Source: an uncultured Sulfitobacter sp.
GTDB taxonomy: Bacteria > Pseudomonadota > Alphaproteobacteria > Rhodobacterales > Rhodobacteraceae
NCBI GenBank assembly: GCA_947492925.1
Contig: CANLOQ010000002.1
Span: 889,373 to 953,372, forward strand
Direction: 5' to 3'
DNA length: 64,000 bases
A program made the position numbers and the translations under genes. The notes under the pieces were generated by a model. That model did no database searches and was not told the DNA's origin. It saw nothing but the letters and a program-made list of their open reading frames with translations. Positions 1 to 9,570 of the stretch are shown piece by piece (position 1 is the stretch's first letter; each line of letters opens with the position of its first letter).

Positions 1-1
1 G

Positions 2-1681
2 CATGAACGCGCGATGCTGGACAAGGTACAACGCGATTTTGCCGCGACCGAAGGGGTCAGCGCCATTGTCTATGTGCAGACCTGTGCCGCCGAAAAGCGC
101 CGCCGCCGCAAGCGCGGGCTGTTTCCGGACCCCGATAAGCGGTTGTTCATCAATACCGACGTCTGCGAGGGCTGCGGCGACTGCGGGGTGCAATCAAACT
201 GCGTGTCCATCGTCCCGGCAGAGACGGAACTGGGCCGCAAGCGGGCGATTGACCAGTCGTCGTGCAACAAGGACTTTTCCTGCATCAAAGGGTTTTGCCC
301 GTCTTTCGTGACACTGAAAGGCGCAAAGGTGCGCAAGGAAGCGACAACAGAGATCGACATTCCCGATCTGCCGATGCCGGACCTGCCAACAATCAACGGC
401 ACGCATAATGTGGTGATTACCGGTGTCGGCGGTACGGGGGTTGTGACCATCGGCGCGCTGATGGCGCAGGCAGCACAGCTGGACGGCAAAGGGGCAGGCA
501 TGATGGAAATGGCCGGATTGGCGCAGAAGGGCGGTGCGGTGCATATCCACTGCCGTCTGGCCAATGATCCTGCCGATATTTCCGCCATTCGCGTGGCCAC
601 GGGTGAGGCGCATGCGCTGATCGGGGGGGATCTTGTGGTTTCCGCCGGATCCAAAACGCTTGGGCTGACGCGGGCGGGCCAGACGGGGGCGGTGGTTAAC
701 GCGCATCAGATCATCACGGGGGATTTTACCCGCGATACGGAATTCCAGATGCCCTATGACCGGCTGGAACTGGCGCTTCAGGCGCGGCTCAAGGACGATG
801 TGACGCTGTTCGATGCCTCTGATCTGGCCAAGGCGGCGCTGGGCGATAGCATATTCTCGAATATGATGGTGCTGGGCGGTGCGTGGCAAAAGGGACTGTT
901 GCCGCTGACACTTGAGGCGATGCAGGAGGCAATCCGTCTGAACGGTGCTGCGGTGGAGCGAAACCTGCGCGCCTTCGAGATCGGGCGCTGGGCGGCGCTT
1001 TATCCGCAGGACGCGGCGCGGGTGACCCAGCCGAAGGTCGTGCACCTGCCCAAGACGCTGGAAGACAAGATCGCCTTCCGCATGGATCACCTGACCGCCT
1101 ATCAGAGCAAGCGGCTGGCGAAACGCTATGCCAAGCTGGTGAATTCTGTGGACGACCGCGCCGTCAAGGAAGCGGTGGCCGAAGGGTATCACAAGCTGCT
1201 GGCCTACAAGGATGAATACGAGGTCGCGCGGTTGCTGTTGTCGAGCCGTGAGAAAGCCCGCGCCGAGTTCGAGGGTGATTTCAAAATGTCATTCAACCTT
1301 GCCCCGCCGATGCTGTCGAAAACCGGCCCGGACGGGCGGCCCATGAAGCGCGAGTTCGGCCCCTGGCTGGAGCGGCCCTTGCGGGTCATGGCCAAGCTGA
1401 AGGGATTGCGCGGCACGCCGTTGGATGTCTTTGGCTATACGGCAGAGCGCAAGATGGAGCGGGCGCTGATCAAGCAATACGAGGCGGATATGGCGGATGT
1501 GCTGCCCAAGCTGAACGATCAGACGCGCGATGCAATTGTGGCTTTGGCCGCACTGCCCAAGGACATTCGCGGTTTTGGTCCGGTAAAACAGGCAAACGAG
1601 CAAAAGGCGGCGAAACGGCGGGAGGAATTGCTGAGTGTGATCCGCGCGGGCGGTCCTCAGATGGCCAAGGCGGCGGAGTGA
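2..1681 (+). CDS. Indolepyruvate ferredoxin oxidoreductase, C-terminal part (gene cut by window edge)
   Basis: The reading frame is already open at base 2, so the start lies outside the window; about 559 codons of a protein usually near 1,150 residues are present. The family oxidises arylpyruvates such as indolepyruvate to acyl-CoA, using thiamine diphosphate and iron-sulfur clusters, in the cytoplasm. A ferredoxin-like cysteine cluster, CEGCGDCGVQSNC, is encoded near bases 162-200. It is followed by the gamma-type domain beginning GVGGTGVVTIGALM near base 422. The C-terminal several hundred residues match the extension found in the fused single-chain proteobacterial form. The thiamine-binding half is not in the window, so the family call rests on the second half only. 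Confidence 0.85.
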   Translation, partial: HERAMLDKVQRDFAATEGVSAIVYVQTCAAEKRRRRKRGLFPDPDKRLFINTDVCEGCGDCGVQSNCVSIVPAETELGRKRAIDQSSCNKDFSCIKGFCPSFVTLKGAKVRKEATTEIDIPDLPMPDLPTINGTHNVVITGVGGTGVVTIGALMAQAAQLDGKGAGMMEMAGLAQKGGAVHIHCRLANDPADISAIRVATGEAHALIGGDLVVSAGSKTLGLTRAGQTGAVVNAHQIITGDFTRDTEFQMPYDRLELALQARLKDDVTLFDASDLAKAALGDSIFSNMMVLGGAWQKGLLPLTLEAMQEAIRLNGAAVERNLRAFEIGRWAALYPQDAARVTQPKVVHLPKTLEDKIAFRMDHLTAYQSKRLAKRYAKLVNSVDDRAVKEAVAEGYHKLLAYKDEYEVARLLLSSREKARAEFEGDFKMSFNLAPPMLSKTGPDGRPMKREFGPWLERPLRVMAKLKGLRGTPLDVFGYTAERKMERALIKQYEADMADVLPKLNDQTRDAIVALAALPKDIRGFGPVKQANEQKAAKRREELLSVIRAGGPQMAKAAE

Positions 1682-1744
1682 TCTGTCACAGCCCTGTCGC
1701 AAAAGGCGGGTAGACTGGCACAAGGACCGGATCGGGGGAAGCAC

Positions 1745-2611
1745 ATGCCACGCGGCGCACAGATCAGCTATGCCCCGTCTGTTCAAAGCCGATCAGGTCG
1801 CGCACTGGTGCGGCTGATGGAAAACACCACGGGACGGCGCGGGCTGATCCGCCGCGCGCAAGGTTTTGAAGCCGAGATCACAGCGGAGCAGGGGTTCTTT
1901 GATGTCATGGCGGCGCGTTACGGGCTGAGCCTTGAGGTCGTGCAGGGGTCGCTTGATCTGGTGCCGCGTGAAGGGCCGGTGATTTTTATTGCCAATCACC
2001 CTTACGGGATACTGGACGGGCTGATGCTGGGGCATCTGATGTCGCGGACGCGCGGTGATTTCAGGATTATGGCCAATTCGGTGTTCAGCCTGAGTGCCCA
2101 GATTGAAAAACACCTGCTGCCGATCAGCTTTGACACAAGCAGGGAGGCGCTGGGCATCAACCTTGCCACGCGCAAAGCGGCGTTGCGTTATCTGGGTGAG
2201 GGTGGTGCGGTTGGTGTGTTCCCCGGTGGAACGGTCAGCACGGGCGCGCGGATATTTGCAAAACCGGTGGACCCGGGCTGGCGGGGGTTTACCGCACGGA
2301 TGATCGCCAAATCACGCGCCGTTGTGGTGCCGGTCTATTTCGACGGACACACCAGCCGGATGTTCCAGATTGCCAGCCACCTGCACCAGACGCTGCGCCT
2401 TGGGCTTTTGGTCAAGGAGTTTCGCAAGCGCGTCGACAGCCCCGTGCGCATCGCCATTGGCGCACCCTTGGGGCGTGACGTTTTGGACCCGCTGGCGGGG
2501 GACGCAAAAGCCATGATGGATTTCCTGCGCAAAGCGACCTATGAGTTGTCACCAGAGCCGGTTGTTCCCAGCGAACTGGGCTTTGAGTTTGAGCAACGCA
2601 ACCGCGCCTGA
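1745..2611 (+). CDS. Lysophospholipid-type acyltransferase (PlsC superfamily)
   Basis: A 288-residue protein of the glycerolipid acyltransferase superfamily, which transfers an acyl chain to a lysolipid or related acceptor at the inner membrane. The acceptor-site motif appears as NHPYGILD (H85 and D91, one residue longer than the textbook H-x4-D). It is followed by FPGGTVS, in the place of the usual PEGTRS glycerol-phosphate binding block. No strong transmembrane segment stands out, so it may be peripheral. It follows the oxidoreductase gene after 63 bases and precedes murI by 14 bases. The exact acceptor (phospholipid, ornithine lipid or another) cannot be read from the sequence. Confidence 0.8.
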   Translation: MPRGAQISYAPSVQSRSGRALVRLMENTTGRRGLIRRAQGFEAEITAEQGFFDVMAARYGLSLEVVQGSLDLVPREGPVIFIANHPYGILDGLMLGHLMSRTRGDFRIMANSVFSLSAQIEKHLLPISFDTSREALGINLATRKAALRYLGEGGAVGVFPGGTVSTGARIFAKPVDPGWRGFTARMIAKSRAVVVPVYFDGHTSRMFQIASHLHQTLRLGLLVKEFRKRVDSPVRIAIGAPLGRDVLDPLAGDAKAMMDFLRKATYELSPEPVVPSELGFEFEQRNRA

Positions 2612-2625
2612 AAGGGCATCGCGCT

Positions 2626-3435
2626 ATGGCAGTAGGCATTTTCGACAGTGGATTGGGCGGTTTGACCGTTCTGTCAGCCGTGCAAGAGCGCTTGCCGGAG
2701 GTTGATTTTGTCTATCTCGCCGACAGCGCCCATGCGCCTTACGGCGTGCGCACCGCCGATGATATCTATGATCTGACCACCGCCGCCGTGCAGCGCCTGT
2801 TCGATGCGGGCTGTGATCTGGTTGTTCTGGCGTGCAACACGGCCTCTGCCGCTGCACTGCGCCGGATGCAGGAGGCTTGGGTGCCCGAGGACAAGCGGGT
2901 GCTGGGCGTTTTCGTGCCGTTGATCGAAGCTCTGACAGAGCGACAGTGGGGCGATAATTCGCCGCCGCGCGAGGTTGCGGTCAAGCATGTGGCGCTGTTT
3001 GCGACGCCTGCCACGGTGGCAAGCCGCGCGTTCCAGCGCGAACTGGCCTTTCGGGCCATCGGTGTCGATGTCGAAGGTCAGGCCTGCGGCGGCGTGGTGG
3101 ATGCGATTGAGGACGGTGATTTTATTCTGGCCGAGGCGCTGGTGCGGTCGCATGTGGATGCGCTGCGCCGCAAGATGCCCGAACCGAACGCGGCCATTCT
3201 GGGCTGTACGCATTACCCGCTGATGCAGGAAACCTTTCAGGATGCGCTGGGCCCGGATGTGGCGGTCTATAGCCAGGCCAATCTGGTGGCCGAAAGCCTT
3301 GCAGACTATCTGACGCGCCACCCCGACAAGATCGGCACGGGCGAGGCCGCCTATCTGACCACGGGCGACCCCAAGCGGGTCAGCAGCCGCGCCACACAGT
3401 TTTTGCGACGATCAATCCAGTTCACTGCCGCTTGA
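2626..3435 (+). CDS. murI: Glutamate racemase
   Basis: A 269-residue cytoplasmic enzyme that converts L-glutamate to D-glutamate for peptidoglycan. The N-terminus has the [12 protein letters not shown] block. The two catalytic cysteines are in ACNTAS (C70) and GCTHYPL (C194, with H196 beside it), all typical of MurI. Length is normal for the family. It lies 14 bases after the acyltransferase and 39 bases before argC on the same strand, so the three may be co-transcribed although their functions differ. Confidence 0.95.
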   Translation: MAVGIFDSGLGGLTVLSAVQERLPEVDFVYLADSAHAPYGVRTADDIYDLTTAAVQRLFDAGCDLVVLACNTASAAALRRMQEAWVPEDKRVLGVFVPLIEALTERQWGDNSPPREVAVKHVALFATPATVASRAFQRELAFRAIGVDVEGQACGGVVDAIEDGDFILAEALVRSHVDALRRKMPEPNAAILGCTHYPLMQETFQDALGPDVAVYSQANLVAESLADYLTRHPDKIGTGEAAYLTTGDPKRVSSRATQFLRRSIQFTAA

Positions 3436-3474
3436 TTTTCGCATAAACCACTTCCCAACGAGGGACTTACGACA

Positions 3475-4500
3475 ATGTACAATATCGCAATTCTGGGCGC
3501 TTCCGGCTATACGGGCGCTGAACTGATACGGCTGATCGCCGACCATTCCTCCATGCAGATCAAGGCTCTGGGGGCCAATTCTAAAGCGGGTCAGAACCTT
3601 GCGGATGTTTTTCCGCACCTGCGCCATCTGGATCTGCCCGCACTTGTGACGGTGGATGAGATTGACTTTGACCAGATTGATCTGTGTTTCTGCGCGCTGC
3701 CGCATAAAACCTCGCAGGAGGTGATTGCGGCGCTTCCGGCAGACCTCAGAATCGTGGACCTCTCGGCGGATTTCCGGCTGCGCGATCCGGCGGAATACGA
3801 ACGGTGGTATGGCAATCCGCACGCCGCATTGGAGCAGCAGAAAGAGGCGGTTTACGGGCTGACCGAGTTCTACCGCGAAGAGATCAAGACCGCGCGTCTG
3901 GTGGCGGGCACAGGGTGCAACGCGGCCACCGGGCAATTCGCGCTGCGGCCCCTGATCGCGGCGGGGGTGATTGATCTAGACGACATCATCCTTGATCTGA
4001 AATGCGCGGTATCGGGTGCGGGGCGGGCGTTGAAGGAAAACCTGCTGCACGCGGAATTGAGCGAAGGATACCACGCCTACGCCATCGGCGGCACGCACCG
4101 GCATCTGGGCGAGTTTGATCAGGAATTCAGTGCCGTGGCAGGGCGGCCCGTTAAGGTGCAGTTCACGCCGCATCTTGTGCCCGCAAACCGGGGGATTCTG
4201 GCGACAGTCTACGTGAAGGGGTCCGCCGAAGTCATTCATAACACGCTGGAAAATGCATACGCGGATGAACCGTTTGTTGAGGTGATTCCGTTGGGGCAGA
4301 CACCCAGCACGCGCCATATCAGAGGATCGAATTTCGTGCATATCGGCGTGACAGCCGACCGGATTGAAGGGCGGGCTATCATCACCGCAGCGCTCGATAA
4401 TTTGACCAAGGGCAGCAGCGGGCAGGCGTTGCAGAATGCCAATCTGATGTTAAATATACCGGAGACGGAGGGGCTGATGATGGCTCCGCTTTTCCCTTAA
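3475..4500 (+). CDS. argC: N-acetyl-gamma-glutamyl-phosphate reductase
   Basis: A 341-residue enzyme of arginine biosynthesis that reduces N-acetylglutamyl phosphate to the semialdehyde with NADPH. The nucleotide-binding loop is [10 protein letters not shown] at residues 8-17. The catalytic cysteine is C148 in GTGCNAATG. The His-containing block following LHAEL and the C-terminal dimerisation half are present, and length fits the long ArgC type. It sits 15 bases before ccmE, so arginine synthesis and cytochrome c maturation genes are probably on one transcript. Confidence 0.95.
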   Translation: MYNIAILGASGYTGAELIRLIADHSSMQIKALGANSKAGQNLADVFPHLRHLDLPALVTVDEIDFDQIDLCFCALPHKTSQEVIAALPADLRIVDLSADFRLRDPAEYERWYGNPHAALEQQKEAVYGLTEFYREEIKTARLVAGTGCNAATGQFALRPLIAAGVIDLDDIILDLKCAVSGAGRALKENLLHAELSEGYHAYAIGGTHRHLGEFDQEFSAVAGRPVKVQFTPHLVPANRGILATVYVKGSAEVIHNTLENAYADEPFVEVIPLGQTPSTRHIRGSNFVHIGVTADRIEGRAIITAALDNLTKGSSGQALQNANLMLNIPETEGLMMAPLFP

Positions 4501-4515
4501 CCGGATGGTGCACCT

Positions 4516-4965
4516 GTGAAAAGCCTGAAGAAACAACGACGTATTCAGATCATCGCGGTGGCGGTTGTGGCCCTGATCGGCTCTACCGCGCTGATTGGCT
4601 ACGCGATGCGCGACGGGATCAACTTTTTCCGTGCACCCAGCCAGATCATGGCAGAACCCCCGTCGCCCGATGAGATTTTCCGCATCGGGGGTCTGGTGGT
4701 TGAAGGGTCGATCAGACCGGACGAGGGCCAGAGATTCTTTTTTGAGGTCACGGATGGCGGCGCGGTTGTGAAGGCGCATTACGTGGGTGACGATGTTGCT
4801 CCCGATCTGTTTTCCGAAGGCGAAGGTATGGTCGGTACGGGCCGATACATCAACGGCGTCTTTGAAGCGACTGAAATCCTTGCCAAACATGACGAGACGT
4901 ATATGCCCTCCGAGGTGATTGACGCGCTGAAGGAACAGGGCGTTTACGTGGACCCGGACGCATAG
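4516..4965 (+). CDS. ccmE: Cytochrome c maturation haem chaperone CcmE
   Basis: A 149-residue periplasmic haem chaperone with one N-terminal membrane anchor (about residues 11-30). In the system I pathway CcmE receives haem covalently on a histidine and hands it to CcmF/CcmH. The C-terminal signature LAKHDETYMP is present with haem-binding H125 and Y129, and the OB-fold region contains the usual PDLFSEGEG block. The start codon is GTG. The next ccm gene, ccmF, does not follow directly: an endolysin/holin pair separates them. Confidence 0.95.
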   Translation: MKSLKKQRRIQIIAVAVVALIGSTALIGYAMRDGINFFRAPSQIMAEPPSPDEIFRIGGLVVEGSIRPDEGQRFFFEVTDGGAVVKAHYVGDDVAPDLFSEGEGMVGTGRYINGVFEATEILAKHDETYMPSEVIDALKEQGVYVDPDA

Positions 4966-4980
4966 CACCGCGCGCTGGCC

Positions 4981-4998
4981 TTAATCCCCGTTAACCAT
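4981..4998 (+). promoter_or_regulatory. CtrA-like motif upstream of the lysis genes
   Basis: The stretch reads TTAA, six bases, then TTAACCAT, ending 41 bases before the endolysin start. TTAACCAT is the common alphaproteobacterial CtrA 8-mer. The spacing of six rather than seven bases makes it an imperfect full TTAA-N7-TTAA site. In Rhodobacter capsulatus the GTA lysis genes depend on CtrA, which makes the placement meaningful, but binding here is inferred. Confidence 0.45.
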
Positions 4999-5039
4999 TT
5001 TCTGCGCTTTTCGTTGCCACATGCAGCGGGGAGAGCACG

Positions 5040-5651
5040 ATGGTATCGGTCAGAGACATAGCGCAGGAGATTGTTGTCCGTGAGGGTGGCTTTGTGAACG
5101 ATCCCGATGATCCGGGCGGGGCGACAAATCACGGTGTTACGATCCACACCATGCGGCGTTTGGGCGTTGATGTGACCGGTGATGGCACGGTCAATGTGGC
5201 CGACGTGCGCGCGCTGAGCCGTGAGCAGGCCGTTGATATCTTTATCACCCATTACTTTGAACGCCCCCGTATCGGGGCTTTGCCTGAACCGCTGCAGCCG
5301 TCGGTTTTTGATATGTATGTGAACGCCGGGTCTAACGCGATCCGGATTCTGCAACAGCTTTTGCGCGACATCGGGATCAATGTGACCGTTGACGGCATTA
5401 TTGGCCCGCACACGATTAAATCAGCCGCGCAGGCAATGCGTGCGGCCCCTGATCATCTGGTCGATGCCTACGGGATTGCACGGCGCAACTATTACTTCCG
5501 ACTGGCTGACAAACGCGTTGCCAGCCGCAAGTACGCGCGCACGCGGGCAGGTGGCAAAGGCGGCTGGATCAGGCGGGCAGAGGAATTTATCGCGCCGCAA
5601 TACCACCTCAGCACGGTGGAATTTAAGCAAAGGGTCGCATCATGGGCTTGA
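5040..5651 (+). CDS. Gene-transfer-agent/phage-type endolysin (glycoside hydrolase 108 family)
   Basis: A 203-residue muramidase-like enzyme. The N-terminus carries the GH108 signature REGGFVNDPDDPGGATNHG with the likely catalytic glutamate E15. The C-terminal half resembles the putative peptidoglycan-binding domain found with this hydrolase. There is no signal peptide, as expected for an endolysin that needs a holin to reach the wall. Its stop overlaps the start of the holin gene by 10 bases, which indicates coupled translation. The pair lies between ccmE and ccmF with no capsid, tail or integrase genes nearby. That fits the GTA lysis cassette, which in Rhodobacter capsulatus is also separate from the main GTA cluster, better than a prophage. 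Confidence 0.85.
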   Translation: MVSVRDIAQEIVVREGGFVNDPDDPGGATNHGVTIHTMRRLGVDVTGDGTVNVADVRALSREQAVDIFITHYFERPRIGALPEPLQPSVFDMYVNAGSNAIRILQQLLRDIGINVTVDGIIGPHTIKSAAQAMRAAPDHLVDAYGIARRNYYFRLADKRVASRKYARTRAGGKGGWIRRAEEFIAPQYHLSTVEFKQRVASWA

Positions 5652-6217
5652 TTGAACGGGCGTTGACGCTGTTTTTCGGTGGGTCGCAAAACGTGGTGCG
5701 CGACACGGTCGAGGTGTTTCGGGAGAATGCGGAAGCAGGGGCCCAACGCAGCGCCGGGGTGCAGGGGCAGGCGATGCAACAGTTCGGGACGGAATTCGCC
5801 GTGCCCCGGCGCGGCTGGTTTGACCGGTTCATGGACGGTCTGAACCGTCTCCCGCGTCCGGCGCTTGCGCTGGGAACACTCGGGCTTTTTGTCTCTGCCA
5901 TGATTGCGCCCCTGTGGTTTTCCGAACGCATGCAGGGCATCGCGCTGGTGCCGGAACCGCTTTGGTGGCTGTTGGGTGTGATCGTGTCATTCTATTTTGG
6001 CGCGCGCCATCAGGTCAAAGCGCAGGAATTCCAGCGTGAGATCGCGGGCAGCGTCACACGCGTGCCGCAAGTGCTTGAGAACATTCAGGCCATTCGCAAG
6101 CTGGGGGCGGGAAGTGTTGCCGTGGCAGACACCGCACCGGATGCGGACCTGTCGGTGAGCGTGGTCAAGTCTCATGGCAACGCAGCCCTTGATGCGTGGC
6201 GGCGCAGCCGGACCTGA
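5642..6217 (+). CDS. Holin family protein of GTA type
   Basis: A 191-residue membrane protein starting 10 bases before the endolysin stop. Two clear hydrophobic segments are visible (about residues 76-96 and 103-120), and the family is described as a three-segment GTA holin. The N-terminus begins with an amphipathic stretch followed by a region that recalls phage portal-associated sequences. The holin would permeabilise the inner membrane so that the upstream muramidase can act. It ends 74 bases before ccmF. Confidence 0.8.
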   Translation: MGLIERALTLFFGGSQNVVRDTVEVFRENAEAGAQRSAGVQGQAMQQFGTEFAVPRRGWFDRFMDGLNRLPRPALALGTLGLFVSAMIAPLWFSERMQGIALVPEPLWWLLGVIVSFYFGARHQVKAQEFQREIAGSVTRVPQVLENIQAIRKLGAGSVAVADTAPDADLSVSVVKSHGNAALDAWRRSRT

Positions 6218-6291
6218 CTGCGACGCAAATGCGCAGGTCCTCACGCTGAATTGACATGGCGCATGGGGCCCTTTCGGCCTATGTTTGCGGC

Positions 6292-8259
6292 ATGATTACA
6301 GAACTCGGACATTTCGCGCTGGTCCTCGCGTTTCTCGTGGCGATTGTGCAGACGGTTGTGCCCTTGATCGGGGCGCAGAAACGCTGGGCCGGATGGATGG
6401 CGCTGGCAGAACCCGCGGCAAACGCACAGTTCGCACTTACGGCGCTTTCCTTTGGCGCGCTGATGTGGGCTTTTGTGGTTTCTGACTTTTCGCTGCAACT
6501 GGTCTGGCTGAATAGCCATTCTGCCAAGCCGATGCTTTATAAGATCAGCGGCACATGGGGCAATCACGAAGGGTCGATGCTGCTTTGGGTGCTTATCGTG
6601 ACCTTGTTTGGCGCGATGGCGGTGTGGTTTGGCAAGGGCTTGCCGCCCACCTTGCGCGCGCGGGTGCTAGCCGTGCAATCGGCCATCGCGGTGGCGTTTT
6701 TCGCCTTTATCCTCTTCACTTCCAACCCTTTCATCCGTCTCGATACGCCGCCCTTCGACGGTCAGGACCTCAACCCGTTGTTGCAAGACCCGGGTTTGGC
6801 GTTCCATCCGCCGTTTCTCTACCTCGGCTACGTTGGTCTCAGCATGGCGTTCAGTTTTGCTGTTGCCGCCCTGATCGAAGGGCGCGTGGACGCTGCGTGG
6901 GGCCGCTGGGTCCGTCCTTGGACGCTTGCGGCGTGGGTTTTCCTGACCATCGGTATCGCATTGGGATCCTGGTGGGCCTATTACGAGCTGGGCTGGGGCG
7001 GTTTCTGGTTCTGGGACCCGGTCGAGAACGCATCGTTTATGCCGTGGTTGCTGGCCGCCGCATTGCTGCATTCGGCCATCGTCGTTGAAAAGCGCGAAAG
7101 CCTGAAAAGCTGGACGATCCTTCTGGCGATCCTTGCCTTCGGTTTCTCGTTAATCGGCACGTTCATCGTGCGCTCAGGGCTGCTGACCTCTGTACATGCC
7201 TTTGCCAATGATCCAGAGCGGGGCGTATGGATTCTGCTTATTATGGCTTTTTTCATGGGTGGTGCCTTGGTGCTGTTCACCTTGCGCGCCGGCGCGATGG
7301 AGGCGAAAGGCGTCTTCGGCCTTGTCAGCCGCGAAAGTGCCCTGGTGGTCAACAACCTGCTTCTTGCGGTGTCCTGTTTCGTGGTTTTTGTCGGCACCAT
7401 GTGGCCGCTGGTGGCCGAGATGTTCTTTGACCGCAAGCTCAGCGTCGGACCGCCGTTCTTTAATGCTGCCTTCACTCCGTTCATGATTGCGCTGGGGCTG
7501 ATCCTGCCCATAGGCTCTGTGTTGCCGTGGAAGCGTGCGAGCGTGCTGCGCGCCATGCGGCCGCTGCGCTACGTCTTTGTTCTGGCGATCGCCATTGGCG
7601 GGTTGGCTTATGCGATGCAGACCGGGCGCGGCCTGATCGGGCCGATTGGTATGTTTCTTGGGGCTTGGCTGCTGATGGGCGTGGTGGTTGAGCTGATCCA
7701 ACGCACAGGACGTGGGCCGGACAGGTTGGGCCGTTTGGTGCGTCTGCCGCGCGCCGATTGGGGCAAGGCAACCGCACATGCGGGGCTTGGCGTTACGATG
7801 GCAGGTGTCGCTGGGCTGACGGCCTGGACCATTGATGACATCCGCGTCGCACAGTTTGATACGCCTTGGACGGTCGGCAGCTATGAGTTTACGTTGACGG
7901 ACGTGCAGGAGGTACGCGGCCCGAACTACCTGTCGACTATGGGGTTTGTGACCCTGTCGCAGGACGGCAGCGTTCTGGCCGAGCTCAGGCCCGAGCGGCG
8001 GTTTTATCCTGTGGCACAGATGCCCACGACCGAAGCGGCCATTGACTATAACCTCGCCCGGGACGTCTATGTTGTTATCGGGGGCGAACAGGACGGCGGC
8101 GGCTGGACCGTGCGCGTTTATGTTAAACCGATGACCAACTGGATCTGGATCGGCTGCGCGCTGATGGCCTTGGGTGGTTTGCTTAGCCTGACGGACAGGC
8201 GCTTTCGCGTGGGGGCCGGAGCGGGCAAGCGCAGACAGCAGGCGGTGCCAGCAGAATGA
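6292..8259 (+). CDS. ccmF: Haem lyase CcmF, cytochrome c-type biogenesis
   Basis: A 655-residue multi-spanning inner-membrane protein that, with CcmH, attaches haem to apocytochrome c on the periplasmic side. The haem-handling WWD motif is seen as GWGGFWFWDPVENASFMPW. Many hydrophobic segments run through the whole length, and a periplasmic soluble loop lies near the C-terminus (around FYPVAQMPTTEA). I chose the ATG at 6292 (MITELGHFAL) because an in-frame ATG 36 bases upstream adds a non-hydrophobic extension that family members lack. Its stop overlaps the ccmH start by 4 bases. Confidence 0.95.
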   Translation: MITELGHFALVLAFLVAIVQTVVPLIGAQKRWAGWMALAEPAANAQFALTALSFGALMWAFVVSDFSLQLVWLNSHSAKPMLYKISGTWGNHEGSMLLWVLIVTLFGAMAVWFGKGLPPTLRARVLAVQSAIAVAFFAFILFTSNPFIRLDTPPFDGQDLNPLLQDPGLAFHPPFLYLGYVGLSMAFSFAVAALIEGRVDAAWGRWVRPWTLAAWVFLTIGIALGSWWAYYELGWGGFWFWDPVENASFMPWLLAAALLHSAIVVEKRESLKSWTILLAILAFGFSLIGTFIVRSGLLTSVHAFANDPERGVWILLIMAFFMGGALVLFTLRAGAMEAKGVFGLVSRESALVVNNLLLAVSCFVVFVGTMWPLVAEMFFDRKLSVGPPFFNAAFTPFMIALGLILPIGSVLPWKRASVLRAMRPLRYVFVLAIAIGGLAYAMQTGRGLIGPIGMFLGAWLLMGVVVELIQRTGRGPDRLGRLVRLPRADWGKATAHAGLGVTMAGVAGLTAWTIDDIRVAQFDTPWTVGSYEFTLTDVQEVRGPNYLSTMGFVTLSQDGSVLAELRPERRFYPVAQMPTTEAAIDYNLARDVYVVIGGEQDGGGWTVRVYVKPMTNWIWIGCALMALGGLLSLTDRRFRVGAGAGKRRQQAVPAE

Positions 8260-8708
8260 AACGCTTGCTTCTGATTGTCTTGCTGTGGGCCACGCCCTTG
8301 ATGGCAGTACAGCCCGACGAAATTCTTGATGATCCGGTGCTGGAAGACCGCGCGCGGGACCTGTCCAAAGGGTTGCGTTGTCTGGTCTGTCGCAACGAAA
8401 GCATTGACGAAAGCGATGCGACACTGGCCCGTGATCTGCGTCTTTTGGTGCGCGAACGGCTGGTGGCTGGGGACAGCGACGCGGAGGTGATTGATTTCGT
8501 GGTCGACCGCTACGGGGAATTCGTGCTGCTGAACCCGACGCGCACGGGGGCAAATTGGCTTTTGTGGGCGGCGGGTCCGCTGATGCTGCTTTTGGCAGGG
8601 GGGATGGGGCTGGTTTACGTGCGGGGGCGGGCGCAAAGTGCCGCGCCGGGCGAAGCACCGCTAAACGACGCGGAAAAGTCCCGGCTGGACGAAATCCTAC
8701 GCCGCTAA
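8256..8708 (+). CDS. ccmH: Cytochrome c-type biogenesis protein CcmH (CycL/Ccl2)
   Basis: A 150-residue periplasmic thioredoxin-like reductant of apocytochrome c. It has a signal peptide (residues 1-18), the redox motif RCLVCRNESI with C42 and C45, and a C-terminal membrane anchor at about 103-125. The start ATG overlaps the ccmF stop. The separate CcmI-type tetratricopeptide partner is not in the window. Confidence 0.95.
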   Translation: MKRLLLIVLLWATPLMAVQPDEILDDPVLEDRARDLSKGLRCLVCRNESIDESDATLARDLRLLVRERLVAGDSDAEVIDFVVDRYGEFVLLNPTRTGANWLLWAAGPLMLLLAGGMGLVYVRGRAQSAAPGEAPLNDAEKSRLDEILRR

Positions 8709-8793
8709 TCGCGATCTGACGTGCGGTTTCTCTGGTCCTCGGGCGCGACTTTGATACCCTGCGCGAAAGTATGACCCGAAAGGACGCCCGATC

Positions 8794-9570
8794 ATGGAAT
8801 ATCAGACCATCACCTACACGCTGAAGGATGACATCGCCCTCATCACGCTGGCCCGGCCGGACAAGATGAACGCGCTGACCACCCAGATGCGCGCCGAGAT
8901 TGCCCATGCGGCCACCCAGGGCGGCAAGGACGCACGGGTTGTGGTGCTGACCGGTGAGGGACGCGCCTTTTGCTCGGGGCAGGATTTGGGCGACAACACC
9001 TCTGGCACCTCGGTGGATATGGAACGTACCCTGCGCGATGAATACGCACCGATGCTGCGCGCCATCGTGAACTGCCCGGTTCCGACGATTGCCGCCGTGA
9101 ACGGTGCTGCGGCGGGGGCAGGGGCAAACCTCGCGCTGGCCGCTGACGTGGTGATTGCCACCGAATCCGCCTATTTCATGCAGGCATTCACCCGCATCGG
9201 GTTGATCCCTGACGCGGGCGGCACCTATACGCTGCCGCGGTCAATGGGCACGGCCAAGGCGATGGGAGCCGCACTGTTCGCCGACAAGATCAGCGCCCGG
9301 CAGGCCGATGACTGGGGCATGATATGGGAAGCGGTGCCGGATGCGCAGTTTGATGCCCATTGGCGCGCCAAAGCGGCGCATCTGGCGGCTGGGCCCACCC
9401 TGGCCTATGCGCGTGCCAAAGAGGTCATTCGCGGCTCATGGGATAACACGTTTGAGGATCAGCTTACCCTTGAGGCGCAAGAGCAGGGCATCTGCGGCAA
9501 GTCGCGTGATTTCAAGGAAGGCGTGCTGGCCTTTAGCGAAAAGCGCAGCGCGTCTTTCGAGGGGCGTTAA
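8794..9570 (+). CDS. paaG: Enoyl-CoA hydratase/isomerase family protein, probably PaaG-type
   Basis: A 258-residue crotonase-fold enzyme. The oxyanion-hole block is AFCSGQDL and the second glycine-rich block is GAAAGAGANLALAADVV. The overall sequence (SGQDLGDNT, FMQAFTRIGLIPDAGG) resembles 2-(1,2-epoxyphenyl)acetyl-CoA isomerase, which acts in aerobic phenylacetate degradation. No other paa gene is near, so the substrate is uncertain and a general fatty-acyl hydratase is possible. Its stop codon interlocks with that of the next, convergent gene (4 bases shared). Confidence 0.8.
   Translation: MEYQTITYTLKDDIALITLARPDKMNALTTQMRAEIAHAATQGGKDARVVVLTGEGRAFCSGQDLGDNTSGTSVDMERTLRDEYAPMLRAIVNCPVPTIAAVNGAAAGAGANLALAADVVIATESAYFMQAFTRIGLIPDAGGTYTLPRSMGTAKAMGAALFADKISARQADDWGMIWEAVPDAQFDAHWRAKAAHLAAGPTLAYARAKEVIRGSWDNTFEDQLTLEAQEQGICGKSRDFKEGVLAFSEKRSASFEGR

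Noticed and set aside
5040-6217. Prophage remnant
   Set aside because: Only endolysin and holin are present, with no integrase, capsid or tail genes and with core genes on both sides. A GTA lysis cassette explains it better.
7174-8907. A 577-codon open frame on the minus strand opposite ccmF and ccmH
   Set aside because: The product is Arg/Pro/His-rich with no domain, and ccmF on the other strand is a complete family member. It is a by-product of GC-rich codon use.
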